DNA of 64,000 bases, taken from assembly GCA_029718625.1 (NCBI GenBank), contig CM056391.1, positions 8,764,615-8,828,614 on the forward strand, written 5' to 3'. Numbering within the stretch: position 1 is the stretch's first letter; each line of letters opens with the position of its first letter. The DNA comes from Synaphobranchus kaupii (lineage: Eukaryota; Chordata; Actinopteri; Anguilliformes; Synaphobranchidae). The translations under genes and the position numbers were made by a program. Below, in pieces: positions 36,735 through 47,535 of the stretch. Below the pieces are notes generated by a model. It ran no database searches. It was not told the DNA's origin and saw only the letters and a list, made by a program, of their open reading frames with translations.

Positions 36735-36828
36735 GCGCAGATTTTATTCATACGCGCTGATATTGTTCAGGATTAGCTTCAGGCGTTGGCTCACATTTCA
36801 TTTAATTATGTATTTCTCCCTCACGCAG
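35641..36828. other. terb1 intron or flank with long G and C runs
   Basis: A 25-base G run (35903-35927), another G run at 35931-35939, and C runs at about 36041-36053, 36550-36563, 36565-36587 and 36690-36701 are present, plus a CT array at about 36703-36730. Unique sequence lies between (about 36060-36540). No exon is supported here, though upstream terb1 exons would be expected on this strand. Confidence 0.4.
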
Positions 36829-36908
36829 ACAAGAGTGCATACCACAGGGACGGGTCCACCTCCGAAAAACGGCAGGAAAGCCGGCACGGGGACGAGCGAG
36901 CTTCCAGC
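36829..36908 (+). CDS. terb1: Candidate penultimate-region terb1 exon
   Basis: A good acceptor (TATTTCTCCCTCACGCAG) precedes a frame reading KSAYHRDGSTSEK followed by RQESRHGDERASS, hydrophilic and protein-like. A possible donor CAGC|GTAATT follows at 36909. The exon would be 80 bases, entering in phase 2 (two bases finish a codon) and ending in phase 0, which fits the phase-0 start of the Myb exon at 37479. No homology to a known TERB1 segment can be claimed from memory, so this rests on splice signals, phase and composition. Confidence 0.4.
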
Positions 36909-37478
36909 GTAATTGCTTTTTCTTTCTAACCCCCCCCCCCCCTTGTTGCTTTGTGAAAGCCACAGTTTAAACACGCACACCCTCCCTTTGAAACGCCGTG
37001 CTCGTTTGAACGTCTTAACTTATGAAATATGTTTTTGTTTTTTTTGAAGTGACTGTTTATTCAGGGCCTCTGTGACGGTCCTGTTGAAAATATTTACGTG
37101 GGCTCAGCAGTTCTTTTCCCCCTCTCTTTCTCTCTAATTTAAGTATTTCTTTTATCTGTAGAGATAAGCCAAGTACTGCTTTTTTCTCAGTATCACGGCA
37201 CATTTTAAGTGGCCTATGACACGCTATGTTAGCAGCCCGCACTCTCTTTAAAGGGATGGCTGTAGAATCAGCAAAGCGTGAGGCTATATTCCCAAATGAA
37301 AGTGAACAGGAAAAACCCACGGCGCTCCAAGTCCAGGCTGCCTGAGTAGAGCATTGAGCGCCGCAGTGTTGAGAGTTACTAGGCGATGGGGCTGGGGACA
37401 CGCAACTATGCGACTCGCAGGCATTCCTCAAATCAAAAATGCACACGGGGGCCTCTTTTTCTGTGCCTGGTCTCAAAG

Positions 37479-37635
37479 AGGAGGGAGAGAAAGAACTTCA
37501 CTCAGGAAGAAGTGCAGTATCTGTTGGACGGGGTGAAAAGGCTGGGCCCGTGCTGGAATTCCGTACTCTGGTCCTACCCCTTCCAGAAAGGCCGAACCAA
37601 CGTGGACTTGGCAAAGAAATTCACCTCGCTTGCAG
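37479..37635 (+). CDS. terb1: terb1 exon encoding the C-terminal Myb domain
   Basis: TERB1 works with TERB2 and MAJIN to tether telomeres to the inner nuclear membrane in meiotic prophase, and it binds the shelterin protein TRF1. This exon encodes RRERKNFTQEEVQYLL, then the tract DGVKRLGPCWNSVLWSYPF and QKGRTNVDLAKKFTSLA. This matches the TERB1-type Myb domain (KNFTxEEVxYL, WNSxLWSxPFQxGR, VDLAxK). The acceptor is CTGGTCTCAAAG before 37479. The most consensus-like donor is CAG|GCAAGT at 37636, a GC donor; a weak GT (GCAA|GTTCCC) lies four bases further. Synteny with dync1li2 supports orthology. Earlier exons are not seen and may lie in or beyond the gap. Confidence 0.8.
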
Positions 37636-38019
37636 GCAAGTTCCCCTTTGTGTCTTTTTTTTTTTGTTGTTGTTGTTTTGTTTTGGCTGGCTCGTTTCAG
37701 CGTTGTGTAGGAGCGTTTGGATGCTGTAACGCTCCGAGCTCAGACCCTCCCTAGACTGTACTATATCCGCTCTTTTGTAAAAGGTTTTTTTTTTTTCATG
37801 GCTCCCTCTCCCAAGTCTGCATGAAGGTCATCAGAATTAATTAAATTGAAGTAGCTTTTTTTTTTTAAATAAAAAATTTATCGGCCCGTCTTAGGAACTT
37901 GGCTCGTGTTTGAGGACGCTTCTGATCAGAAAGTGCAACCACATCACTGCCTCACATCAGAGTACTGACCCTGGTGACTGTGATACTAAGATACTGCTCA
38001 CTATTTTCTCGTTTTGCAG

Positions 38020-38096
38020 AAGATGTCGCAAGAGGATGCCGAAGGGTCTCCAGAAGCTTGATGTTTGTGAGCCAAAACCCCCCACAGGAAGAGTGA
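38020..38096 (+). CDS. terb1: terb1 last coding exon (probable)
   Basis: The acceptor TTCTCGTTTTGCAG ends at 38019. Joined to the GC donor at 37635, the frame gives a 24-residue tail (first codon split across the junction) ending in NPPQEE and a TGA at 38094-38096. If the weak GT donor after 37639 is used instead, the frame shifts to a basic tail beginning KRCRKRMPKGLQ and ends at 38128. Known TERB1 proteins end soon after the Myb domain, so either short tail is plausible. Confidence 0.5.
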
Positions 38097-38445
38097 TCCA
38101 TTTAGTGTACATTAGATTGGTTGAATAATTTAATAATTTAATATTTACATAATTTAATATATTGTGTTGTTGTTTCTGGTTTGTTTCCTGTGCGTGTTCG
38201 ACTTCAGCCAGGCCATTCAAGCAAAACAATGTTTTTTCCAAGGAATTGTATGATAAGCAGTTCAAATCTCTGTAACTGTTTACTTGGCAAATAAGTGTTA
38301 TGTATAAATAATAATAAAAAAAGATAAGTCTTGACTGAACGTCAGACTGCTTTGACAGGAAACCGATTCCCACTGCTTCTGTTGACTACGGTCCATGGGG
38401 GTTTTAGTATTCATCCAATTCTTTTTGAACACTCATCTCTTTTAC

Positions 38446-38451
38446 AATAAA
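38446..38451 (+). terminator. Polyadenylation signal AATAAA for terb1
   Basis: AATAAA about 350 bases after the terb1 stop, on the same strand, followed within 35 bases by a GT-rich stretch (GTGTGTGTAG). It is the best placed canonical signal. Confidence 0.5.
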
Positions 38452-40080
38452 ACAAGACATTATTCTGCCAGCAATGTGTGTGTAGAATTATCTTTTATGC
38501 AGATCTACTGAGAGTTCATTCTTGGGATATCACGGACTGAAGGGAATAACCACATCGGAAAGGTAAACCTGTTACATTTTCTGTATTCTTTTAGAAAATG
38601 TTTGTCACAGAACAAACTGACGCATGCCAGAAGTGTTTTTTCACAAGTCCCAACCCCCTCCGTAGCCCTCGAAAACATTCAAAACATTCTTCACCGAACG
38701 CATGTGTTATTTTAAAAGACTTGAGAAATTCTGGCCCCAGAAACCTCAACGCACACTGCAAATAGAAAGCATTCAGAAGCCTCTCAGAGAGCCGCAATGT
38801 GGCTTCCATTCCACTCTCCAAGTCAATCTGACAGGATACAAGACTGCACAACATTTGAACTGTTCTGCGGAAACGTGTGGTTTAGCGACAGCTTCGCTAG
38901 AGGTATTCACTCTTGGGTTCTGCCATAGCCGCTCGGCGAGGCCAGGGAGGTGGGGGGGAGGGGAGGGGAGGAGGGGAGGAGGAGGGGGGGGGGGGGGGGG
39001 CGTGTTTGATAAAAGCATTTCCCCTATTGACATTGTAATTCTGTACTGTTGGCTCGCGGCCCTTCATCATCTACTCAGAGCTCGCTTTTAAAGAAGCGCA
39101 AAAAATGTCTGAAGCCCAGAGAGGGGATTATGGCGTTTGTCGAGGCAGGTTTCTCCTCCCCTTCGCTGAGCTCCTTTTTTTTTTATACCCCCACCCAGCC
39201 TCCCCTCAAAACCCCTTCCTCCAGAAAGAATGCTGCCCCTCCCCCCCTCTCCCTCCCTCTCTACCGATTCAGTCAGGCCTGTGAAAGGTTGTATGTGTGT
39301 TTGTGCTGCCGGGGGGGGGGGGGGGGTGGTCAAAGTTGAACTGATATGTTTTGTGATGTAACAGGAGAAACAGGAAGCTGCCTGCACAGAGAGAAAGGTT
39401 GAAAGACCTCTGCGTGTGTTAGCACGTTAGCGATCTCCCCAGCCAGCTCTGGGCACAAACAACACACCACAGCAACGTGCTTAACCAAACCACTTACATT
39501 TTCAGTGAATACTAGTCGGCCACATTCATTTGCAATCCTTAATTTGTACACACCTTGGGCAACAAAAGCCATTGTGCAAATGCCACAGTGTATTTGGTCG
39601 AGGAAAACAAGCTTTGGAAAGATTTTACGTGCAAATTTCTATCAGAATGTGTTTTACGTAGCCTTAAGCCTAGCCTGCATTTAAAGTCCATCGAAAATGT
39701 CAGTGTGTTAAGAGATTTCGCTCAAGGTTGCAGGTCAGCTACTAAGGAGAAGTACATGACAACTTGTTGCGATTATCTAGCCAAACCGAAGGATAACTGA
39801 CGTTAATTTTTCTATCAATTATAAACACGGGCGAGGGAGAAGTGAACCTAACAAGATTCATGTTGCAACTGTACGCAATGTGCTCAGGTCGTTGAAAGCC
39901 AATGTTTAGGAAACGACCAATGCATTGCCCAAGGCTCCTTCACATGCAGTTTGTATGGACACGAGCGTAGCATTGGTGCGCTAAGACTTATCGCAATCAA
40001 AGCCATATGTTACAGAACAGCGGACTCCCAACCTCGTCGCTCCTGAAAAGAATGCACAAAGACGAAAGAGCCATCCCGTG
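38452..40080. other. Convergent intergenic spacer between terb1 and basp1
   Basis: Two genes end towards each other here. The spacer holds G runs (about 38943-39000 and 39309-39326) and matching C/T-rich patches around 39165-39260. No exon or RNA gene is supported. Confidence 0.4.
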
Positions 40081-40097
40081 TGATATAACAATCCTTT

Positions 40098-40103
40098 TTT
40101 ATT
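40098..40103 (-). terminator. Possible polyadenylation signal for basp1
   Basis: The plus-strand TTTATT near 40098 reads AATAAA on the minus strand, about 650 bases after the basp1 stop. Another TTTATT occurs near 40670. Which is used cannot be decided, but BASP1 transcripts usually have long 3' untranslated regions. Confidence 0.35.
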
Positions 40104-40755
40104 TTCTTAGCCAAGCCATGAAGTTAAAATGAACATTCCCCCGCTGTTCTCCCATTCTGACAACGTTAAAAAGTTTCTCAATTTTTTTATAATTTTTTTT
40201 TCCAGAGTTAAGGGAAGGATATGCGAAAGTCTAAGTTAGATTATATACTATTAAAATGCTAATCCAATAAACCATTTTAATACTCATCAGGCCGAAACAC
40301 AAAGACAAGACAAAGACAAGACTATTCATTCCATATGTCATTTCCAATGTTATTGTCCAGTTTTTGTTCTGTTGTCCAGTTTATTTTCCTTGAATTCAGT
40401 TTTTTTTTATTTTTTTTTATTTTTTTTTTTGCCTTTCGGACGTCATCTCAGTGTTACCTGGCCTTTCGACTTCAGACATTACAGACACCTGCTTTCCCCA
40501 TCAGATAAAGCGCTTATGATACAGAGTCTTGGATTTCCCAGGTTTCTCCTTGCTCTTCACTTGAGTAGTTGTGTTGGGTTTTTTTTTTTGTATTTTTTTT
40601 GTATTTTATTTGTTTTTTTTGGTTAACCAGAGATTCATTTGCCTGAGTTATCAACACAGGCATGTCAATATTTATTTTCAGAAGAGCCTGTGTACTTCTT
40701 TAAAATATTTGAATCATTATTGAATATACGTTAGTTTTTCACATATGCTAGTTTT

Positions 40756-42666
40756 TCACATTAAGTCAACAACCTGACTCGAAGTAGCGCTTATGACATC
40801 TGCCATCTCAGCAATGCCGTCAGGAATCTCCATGTTGACAATCGGGTTCAAGTCCTTTTTTAATTCACAGTCGTGCTGGTCTTTGGCAGGTTCCTCCGGC
40901 ATGCCGTTGACACATTCCTTTTGCTGCGGTTCTGTGGACTCCTCTAGAATCGGGTCGGGGAGGAGGTCCAGAGCCTTCCCGTTCTGTTCCGGCTCCGGAA
41001 GCTCTCCTGTGGAGTCAGCAATTTCTCCGTTCTCTGCCTGCGCCTCCTTGCTCAGAGCTCCGCCATCGTTCTCTGCCACCGCTTGATTGGCTGAGGACTC
41101 AGTCTCTGGAGCCGCCTCTTCTGGGGTGGGGGAGGGGGATGGGGCGGCAGGTTCCTGTTCGAATGCTTCGGAGACCGCCGCCTCCTCCTCCATCTCTGCG
41201 ACGCTCTCTGCCACTTGATCCGCGGAGAACTCGTTAGTGGAGACGGACTCGGAGATGATGATGTCTGGGATTAGCTCAGTGGGTGCGTCTTCATTGTCGT
41301 TTGGGCCTTCGCCTGGAGCCTCAGAGCTCAGGAGGATCTCTGGCACTGCGGCTGGGACGAGCTCTGTGACCTGCTCCAGTAAACTGGAGGCCGATTCGGC
41401 TGCTTCGCCCTCCAAGCCGGCGGTATCTGTGTCGAGCGGTGCCGCGGGCTCAGGTTCGGCTTCCGGCTCGGCCTCGGCCTCAGCCTGGGCTTCTGCAGGC
41501 TCAGGTTCTGAAGCAGGTTCAGGGGCGCTTTCCAACTCGGTTAAACTGACTGGCACAGGCTCCTCTGGGACAGGGGGAGGGACTTCCTCCTGGACGGGTT
41601 CTGGGGCTTCCTCCTCTGCCTTTGTCTCTGGCTCCGGGACGGGCTCTGGTGCCAGGGGCTCGTCTGCTAGGGCAACCTCTTCTGGCTGAACGACAGGCTC
41701 TTGTTCGGGCTCAGGTGTGGCGCTTGTGGGCTCTTCCACTGCAGGTTCTTTGTCTGTAATTTCTTCTGTGGCTGCAGAGACCTCTACTGGGGCCTCTGCA
41801 CTCACCACCTCCTGGACGACCTCCTGTACTATCGGCACTTCTACTGCTGCCGCCAGCTCTTCTACTGCTGGAGCTGGCTCTTCTACTGCCCCTGGCTCTT
41901 CTACTGCTGGAGCTGGCTCTTCTACTGCCGGCGCTGGCTCTTCTACTGCTGCTTCCGGCTCTTCTACTACCACCGCTGGCTCTTCTACTGCTGGAGCTGG
42001 CTCTTCTGCTGCAGGTGCCGGCTCTTCTACTGAAGGTGCCTGCTCTTCAGCTGGTACTGGCTTTTCCACTTCTGGCACCGGCTCTTCCACTGCAGGCGGT
42101 GCCGGCAATTCTGAGGTCGCTTGTTCCACCGCCGCTGCCACTGCCTCTGCGGCGACCTCTGCTATGACGGCCCCTGCTTCTGCGGTTTCGGCCACGACGG
42201 CCTCTGCTGCCACAACAGCCTCTGCTGCTGCGGTTTCTGCCACAACGGCCTCCGCTGCGGTTTCAGCCGCGACGGCCTCCACTGCCACAACGGCCTCCGC
42301 TGCGGTTTCAGCCGCGACGGCCTCCGCTGCCACAACGGCCTCCGCTGCGGTTTCAGCCGCAACGGCCTCCGCTGCCACAACGGCCTCTGCTGCAGTTTCA
42401 GCCACGACGGCCTCCGCTGCCACAACGGCCTCCGCTGCGGTTTCAGCCACGACAGCTTTTGCTGCTGCGGTTTCGGCCACGACTGCCTCCGCTGCCACAA
42501 CGGCCTCCGCTGCTGCGGTTTCAGCCACAACGGCCTCCGCTGCTGTGATTCCGGCTACGATGGAAGCAGCTTTCACCTCCACCGGTGCAGGGGCTGCGGT
42601 CGCCTGGGCGGCCTTAGGGTCGCTGACGTCATACCCCTTCTTTCTCTTGCTCAGCTTGCCTCCCAT
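40756..42666 (-). CDS. basp1: BASP1-like (CAP-23/NAP-22) membrane-associated acidic protein
   Basis: BASP1 is a myristoylated growth-cone protein that binds PIP2 and calmodulin at the inner face of the plasma membrane. The start at 42666 gives MGGKLSKRKKGYDVSD, which matches the BASP1 N-terminus: Gly2 is the myristoylation site and the K/R cluster at residues 4-10 is the effector region. The protein is 636 residues against roughly 220-230 in mammals. Residues about 36-185 are an Ala/Val/Glu repeat (units such as AEAVVAAEAVAAETA), about 190-290 a PAPAVEEP repeat, and the rest is very acidic with Pro/Glu. There is no Cys-rich or folded domain. An in-frame ATG eight codons upstream is rejected because it lies beyond a splice acceptor (TTGCTTATAG|GAAACACC). 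The C-terminus (SSQVVDLM) is unlike mammalian BASP1, so a fish-specific paralogue is possible. Confidence 0.85.
   Translation of the reverse strand: MGGKLSKRKKGYDVSDPKAAQATAAPAPVEVKAASIVAGITAAEAVVAETAAAEAVVAAEAVVAETAAAKAVVAETAAEAVVAAEAVVAETAAEAVVAAEAVAAETAAEAVVAAEAVAAETAAEAVVAVEAVAAETAAEAVVAETAAAEAVVAAEAVVAETAEAGAVIAEVAAEAVAAAVEQATSELPAPPAVEEPVPEVEKPVPAEEQAPSVEEPAPAAEEPAPAVEEPAVVVEEPEAAVEEPAPAVEEPAPAVEEPGAVEEPAPAVEELAAAVEVPIVQEVVQEVVSAEAPVEVSAATEEITDKEPAVEEPTSATPEPEQEPVVQPEEVALADEPLAPEPVPEPETKAEEEAPEPVQEEVPPPVPEEPVPVSLTELESAPEPASEPEPAEAQAEAEAEPEAEPEPAAPLDTDTAGLEGEAAESASSLLEQVTELVPAAVPEILLSSEAPGEGPNDNEDAPTELIPDIIISESVSTNEFSADQVAESVAEMEEEAAVSEAFEQEPAAPSPSPTPEEAAPETESSANQAVAENDGGALSKEAQAENGEIADSTGELPEPEQNGKALDLLPDPILEESTEPQQKECVNGMPEEPAKDQHDCELKKDLNPIVNMEIPDGIAEMADVISATSSQVVDLM
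42271..42450 (-). repeat. Four 45-bp tandem repeats within basp1
   Basis: Units begin at 42271, 42316, 42361 and 42406 (plus strand GACGGCCTCCxCTGCC), each 45 bases or 15 codons. Shorter and longer variants (30 and 48 bases) follow from 42451 to about 42530. All lengths keep the frame. They encode the Ala/Val/Glu block. Confidence 0.9.
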
Positions 42667-42674
42667 GGTGTTTC

Positions 42675-45600
42675 CTATAAGCAACAATTAATCCAGAATT
42701 ATTTACAGCAGTGTGGGAGCTGAGTTCTGTAGGTACCTGGTGAATGAAGACCACCCCCCCATTACTCTCATTGCATTCTGAGTTACAGGGTAACTCCCAA
42801 AAATGGTGTTTGTAAAGTAGCTCTCCTCCTGATTAAAATGAGCTCTAAGCCAACTTTCTACCTGTAGTGAGAGTGGAGATATAGCCCCAAACTACTGTGC
42901 ATGTACCAGGTACTTGCCTTACTAAGAACTACAACGAAAAACTTGTTTTTCGAGACTAGAGGCCACGTAACTCACTGGCAAGTTAGCCACTAATGTGACA
43001 GTTATACTGAATACCACCACCATTAGCTCAGTCTCCAGAAAAACAGGGGAAATACGGCCCTTCATTTATCTACGTTTGGTATCGTGAAAACATTAGCCAG
43101 CCTAGCCAGAAGTCTGTAACACTTAGCTAGGCTACACATTTCTCACCCCGGTTCCATGTCGGAAATCAGGGTCTGGAAATCAACCCCGACCTTCCATTTT
43201 TCAGTATGAAATGCTTTTGTATCGACCAACACAGAATGATAAACATATACAATTAAAAGTTAAAACGTCATTGTTGTAGGCTAGTTGTTTGTTGTTTTAG
43301 CTATGTTTGCTAGCAAAGCCAAAACTTTCCCAGTGCAAGTCGAATGCACTGATGTCGGTAATAACACGGAAACGACGCATTTACCACCCCGATATCTGAC
43401 CTCCAGCCATTAACGAATGCAAGGTTAGCTACTATAGCCTACTGCGTGGCAAACATTTAAAAACCAATTTGTTTTATGCCAAGAAACCCATGGCTAACAA
43501 CAGCTAATGCACTAGCCCAGAAAAAAATACATTGCTTCTGTAATCGAATGCTCAAAGCGAAACCGTTCAATTATGGTCAGCTCGCTAATGTTAGTCTACT
43601 TTTCATGGTCATGGATCATAATGTAACATTGGTTGACATGGTTCGTTACCGGGTGATTCAATAAGGCAGAGGAAGATGTACAGTGAATCAGGGAATACTG
43701 GAGGAACTCCACTCAACGGCACTCGAGTCCTGTTTGGTTTGGTTTGCCAAAACATCTTTAGGAAATAACGTAGTTTATCATTGTAATTTTCTGACATTAT
43801 AATAAAATAGCAATGATAGCTAGCTTGATCTATGATGTGTTCCTACCACAGAATTCATCACAGAACCACAGAACTCGATCTGTGGTCCCTATTCAGAAGT
43901 GACCAACGCAGGCAACATTTCTTCCCTCGCTAGCTCCGCCTATGTGCCTATGTAATTTACATGCCCACTTGAAAACACTGTAGTCTTTCAAAGACCGGGA
44001 AGTGGTAGAGATGTACATCATTTTGATGTATACCTCTACCGAATTTTCAACTTTATATTCAAATATCTCAGTACAGTTTTTTTTTTGGCCAGCCAAAAAG
44101 AGAGACTTAATTAGTTGCGCCTTGATCTGTTAAATAAGGTTAATGTTGTTTTTGGGTGGAATTACTCTAAGGGTGCCACAGCAAGCGTTTCTGGCCTTCC
44201 TGACATGCATTTAAGTGCCTTGCAGTGTGGCAGGACAAGGTATACGCTCTAATCTCCACAAGGAAAAGCAGAGCACACACCGCTGCATGGCCAGCCGGGC
44301 TCGCTCTGTCCGTAAAGACCACCCACTCCGGAATTCAAGGTCTAAGGTGCACTCTGCCAATGTGGGAGTTGAATGGTGTCAAGGAACTAATGGGAACTGG
44401 ACAGAAACAACACAAATGCTGAATGTCTTCACTCCAGCCCCATGTGAACTGCGTATGTAGGGGGGCTTGGGAAACTTGGGTAATAAATGGCACCCATCCA
44501 CCCACCCACCCAAAATCCTCTGTCCCCTTATATGGTTATATGGGCCCATTCAGTGTCACATTTATCCCCATTGGCACAATCTGAATGACGAGCTGGTGTG
44601 GTGGGGGTGGGTTAGAGAACCAAAATTACAACAAAAAGCACTTATGCTCTTAGCTGGGGGCTCATGGAATTTGATGACCACACACTCTTCTACTTCTGGG
44701 ATGACATGACTGTTTTTCCTGCACATAAATGCAAGAGGGGGATGGACCTGCTCAAAGGTCTGGTCACGTACAGTAATATTTTAAGAAGCTGGCTTCCCTT
44801 TACGGTTAAAGTGATCCAGCAGGCAAAGGGCTAAGTACTATGTAACTATCACAAAGTGCCTTGCAAATTGTTAAGCACACACTTCCTTAAAATGTAGAGG
44901 GCTTTGTCTACAGACTTTCTGGATTTAAATGAAATCTCAATGATAAAATGGAAAATGTACAAATAATACACTATGAACTGTCCGAAATATGCACTGCATT
45001 ATTACATTGATGTCAGATAGTAGCCTACCTATGGTGTAAGTACTATATGCATTGCTCAATTAAAGTCATGTCCACCAGTAAGGGCAGTGGGCTGTAGTTG
45101 TAATCACGTGCTCGCCAAATTAGTTCCCCGGTGCCTCGTCAGAGCACGTCGGAACAAAGCAAAATGGTGCATCACCTCGAACTTCTCTTTGCTAACAAAA
45201 ATTTTTATTTTTATTTTAATCCGTTGTGAATCCACGTAAGGCTGTGCAATGCAGAGAATGCGGTCTGCAGTTCAATAACGCAGGTGGCACTCTTAGCTAG
45301 ATCCAAAGCCATTGAAGATGTAAAAAGGAACTAAGTCTCAACTAATGACAGTTTTAGATGTCATAGCTGTATGATACAAAGTGAAAAATTCCACGCCCCC
45401 AAAAAAGAAAACATGCAGACAGTGGTTCATAGCCTAAGAGTAAACCTTTAGTAGCCCATCTCTACGGTGAAGAAAACACTTCTGGGGAAATGTGGATTTT
45501 TCCAGCAAATACCGAAGGGTCGAAAGCGTGCTTTAAACGTTGCGGACACCAACGCGTAACACGGTTTAATCAATTAACCATTGGCACGTGGGGGAGGGGA

Positions 45601-47238
45601 TGGGCTGGATTACTCCCCATTGCATAATTATTTATGCAGCATGGAATGATTATAATGGGAGCTGTCCATAGTGCTGCATTGGGGGCAATCGAGAAGGGAC
45701 TTCATGCTGCAGATCAATCCATTCCATGTCCATGCGTTAAATAGCTATAGCAAGCGTTATCTTCGAGTGAAATGGAGGTCAGAAAAGATATGTAGGCTAC
45801 AGCCTACTTCAGAGTTAGGTGCGTATCGCTAAAACGTTTTAAAATGTTGCAACAATCATAATTCCGAATCCCAGGACATTTGTTGCCGTGTGCTACCAAT
45901 TAGTTTATAGATTGCATCAAACACATAAACACATTTGGGCTATGGGATAAAAATGGCGAACCACGTTATGTAAATACATTGTTTTAAGTGTCAGAGGGAA
46001 ATATATAGGCTTATTATATGACTCGTTTTAACAACCCCGGATCGACCTATAAATACATCAAAGAGTGACAAGAACATGTGGAATTCCTCTACAACTGTAT
46101 TAAATTCCCAGTGGTTGCGCTGTGTGTGTGTGTGTGTGTGTGTGTGGGGGGGGGGGGGGTACAACGGATAGTAGCAAAGTAAACTTGGCTGCGTTTACCG
46201 GGGAGAGTGTGACGCCAAAACCCACATCGAACTAGCTATGGTTTTCCACTGCCATCCAAAGGAAATGGGAATCGCTAATTCGTTTAAGGATGAAAAAAAA
46301 AAAATCACCACAGTAAGGCACAAATGGTAAGATTCCGGCTGTAACCCCATCCCTCGCTCCTCCCGTCTCTTTTTGTTCGGGATCACTTAACGATCAGCAG
46401 ATGCTCAACCAGCCTACGTGCACAATATGAAAACATTAAATGTTGTACAGGGGCATCGTAAAAAAGAAAACTATAAATCATGTCCGCCAAAGACGCGTTA
46501 ATGCATTATTCAGCGGAACAAGAAAACGCATAGCAAGCTACATAACTACAGTTCAGCCATGTGGACGCCTCGTTTCAACTAGGCTCTGAACAACCACCTT
46601 GTTGCTTTTATTATAACCCATTACGTTGTGATGAGAATGATTCTTACAATTAAATCGTTGCTCATAATCATTGCCACAAACTAACGAAATAGGTGTGTAG
46701 CCTAAATCTACACGCAATAATTTTGTTTGGCTAATTAGCTGAAAACAACAAGAAACAGCATTCAACAATTCATAATAGGCCTATAGGCTATGTTAAATAT
46801 ACCACTTTTCGCTCCAGCTCAATTCTGCACCAGTGGGACCCCCACTGCGAAACGCCCCTTGAAGATTTTTATTTATTTATTTATTTTGTACGGATGACAT
46901 TGTTTCGCAAGAGTAAAGGAAAGCTCTCATTGTCCAAGCGTGTTGATTCGACAGGACTACCCTGAACTCCTTCGCACAAAACATTAACAACATATTATTT
47001 CGTGTTACAAGGCAATCGCAAATTGCTGAATGGGTGAATCTCGTCATCGTGCAAAAAAGTGCACACGCATAGGAGAACAAAGGGGATCCGAGCTCCTCAA
47101 TTCAAGATGTTTCTTCTGTCGCTCTTTTTCTCAATCACTAAAGCAGCATACAGCAAAAACCAGTAACAATCGTGTATATTTCAAGAAATAAAAATAGAAT
47201 AGCCTTTTTAAAAAGGAAAAAAATTAAGATAAACCAAC
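42675..47238 (-). other. Presumed basp1 5' intron
   Basis: The intron is bounded on the minus strand by donor CCAG|GTTGGT (intron starts at 47238) and acceptor TTGCTTATAG (ends at 42675). BASP1 genes typically have a noncoding first exon and a single coding exon, which fits. No other gene is seen inside. A repeat-poor block at about 45560-45760 is a candidate enhancer, and a TG then G run lies at 46122-46160. Confidence 0.5.
45560..45760. promoter_or_regulatory. Candidate conserved enhancer in the basp1 intron
   Basis: A unique, repeat-free block is rich in transcription-factor-like cores. These include TTAATCAATTAACC, CACGTG, a GGATTA core, GCATAATTATTTATGCA (a near palindrome) and ATGCTGCAGATCAATCC. 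Such density is typical of vertebrate conserved noncoding elements. Conservation itself was not tested. Confidence 0.35.
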
Positions 47239-47395
47239 CTGGTTTGCTGCTGAGATTAAACCTTCAAACCCGAGTGGTTGGGAGAGTAGGTGGTCTGGTC
47301 TTCTCCCCTGCAAGGCTGAGCACGAACTGAGCTAAGAGAAAGCTCGCGACTGACAGCTGCAGCGAGTCCTGCTCACTCCCCGAGGTACAATCTAA
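47239..47395 (-). other. Probable noncoding exon 1 of basp1
   Basis: On the minus strand this segment follows a TATA-like AT tract and ends at a CAG|GT donor. It has no long frame. The right boundary (transcription start) is a guess placed about 30 bases downstream of the AT tract. Confidence 0.4.
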
Positions 47396-47404
47396 GACCG
47401 ACTG

Positions 47405-47535
47405 AGCGTTTTTTTAAAAAAAAGTACCCCTCCTCTTAAACTTACTGCTTGCAAGACATCTGTCGCTATCACCATTTACTCTGCCCCCGCACCGCTTCTT
47501 CCCCTCCCCCTCCTCGCCACCCTCCCCCTGTCCTG
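47405..47535 (-). promoter_or_regulatory. Probable basp1 promoter
   Basis: TTTTTTTTAAAAAAAC on the minus strand (about 47409-47424) could serve as a TATA-like element. It is preceded by GA/GC-rich sequence at about 47460-47530. The position relative to the predicted splice donor supports it. Not a formal prediction. Confidence 0.35.

Noticed and set aside
41717..42691. 324-codon Ser/Thr/Ala frame on the plus strand opposite basp1
   Set aside because: It is the antisense shadow of the basp1 repeats: GCx-rich codons read without stops on both strands. It has no start context or domain.
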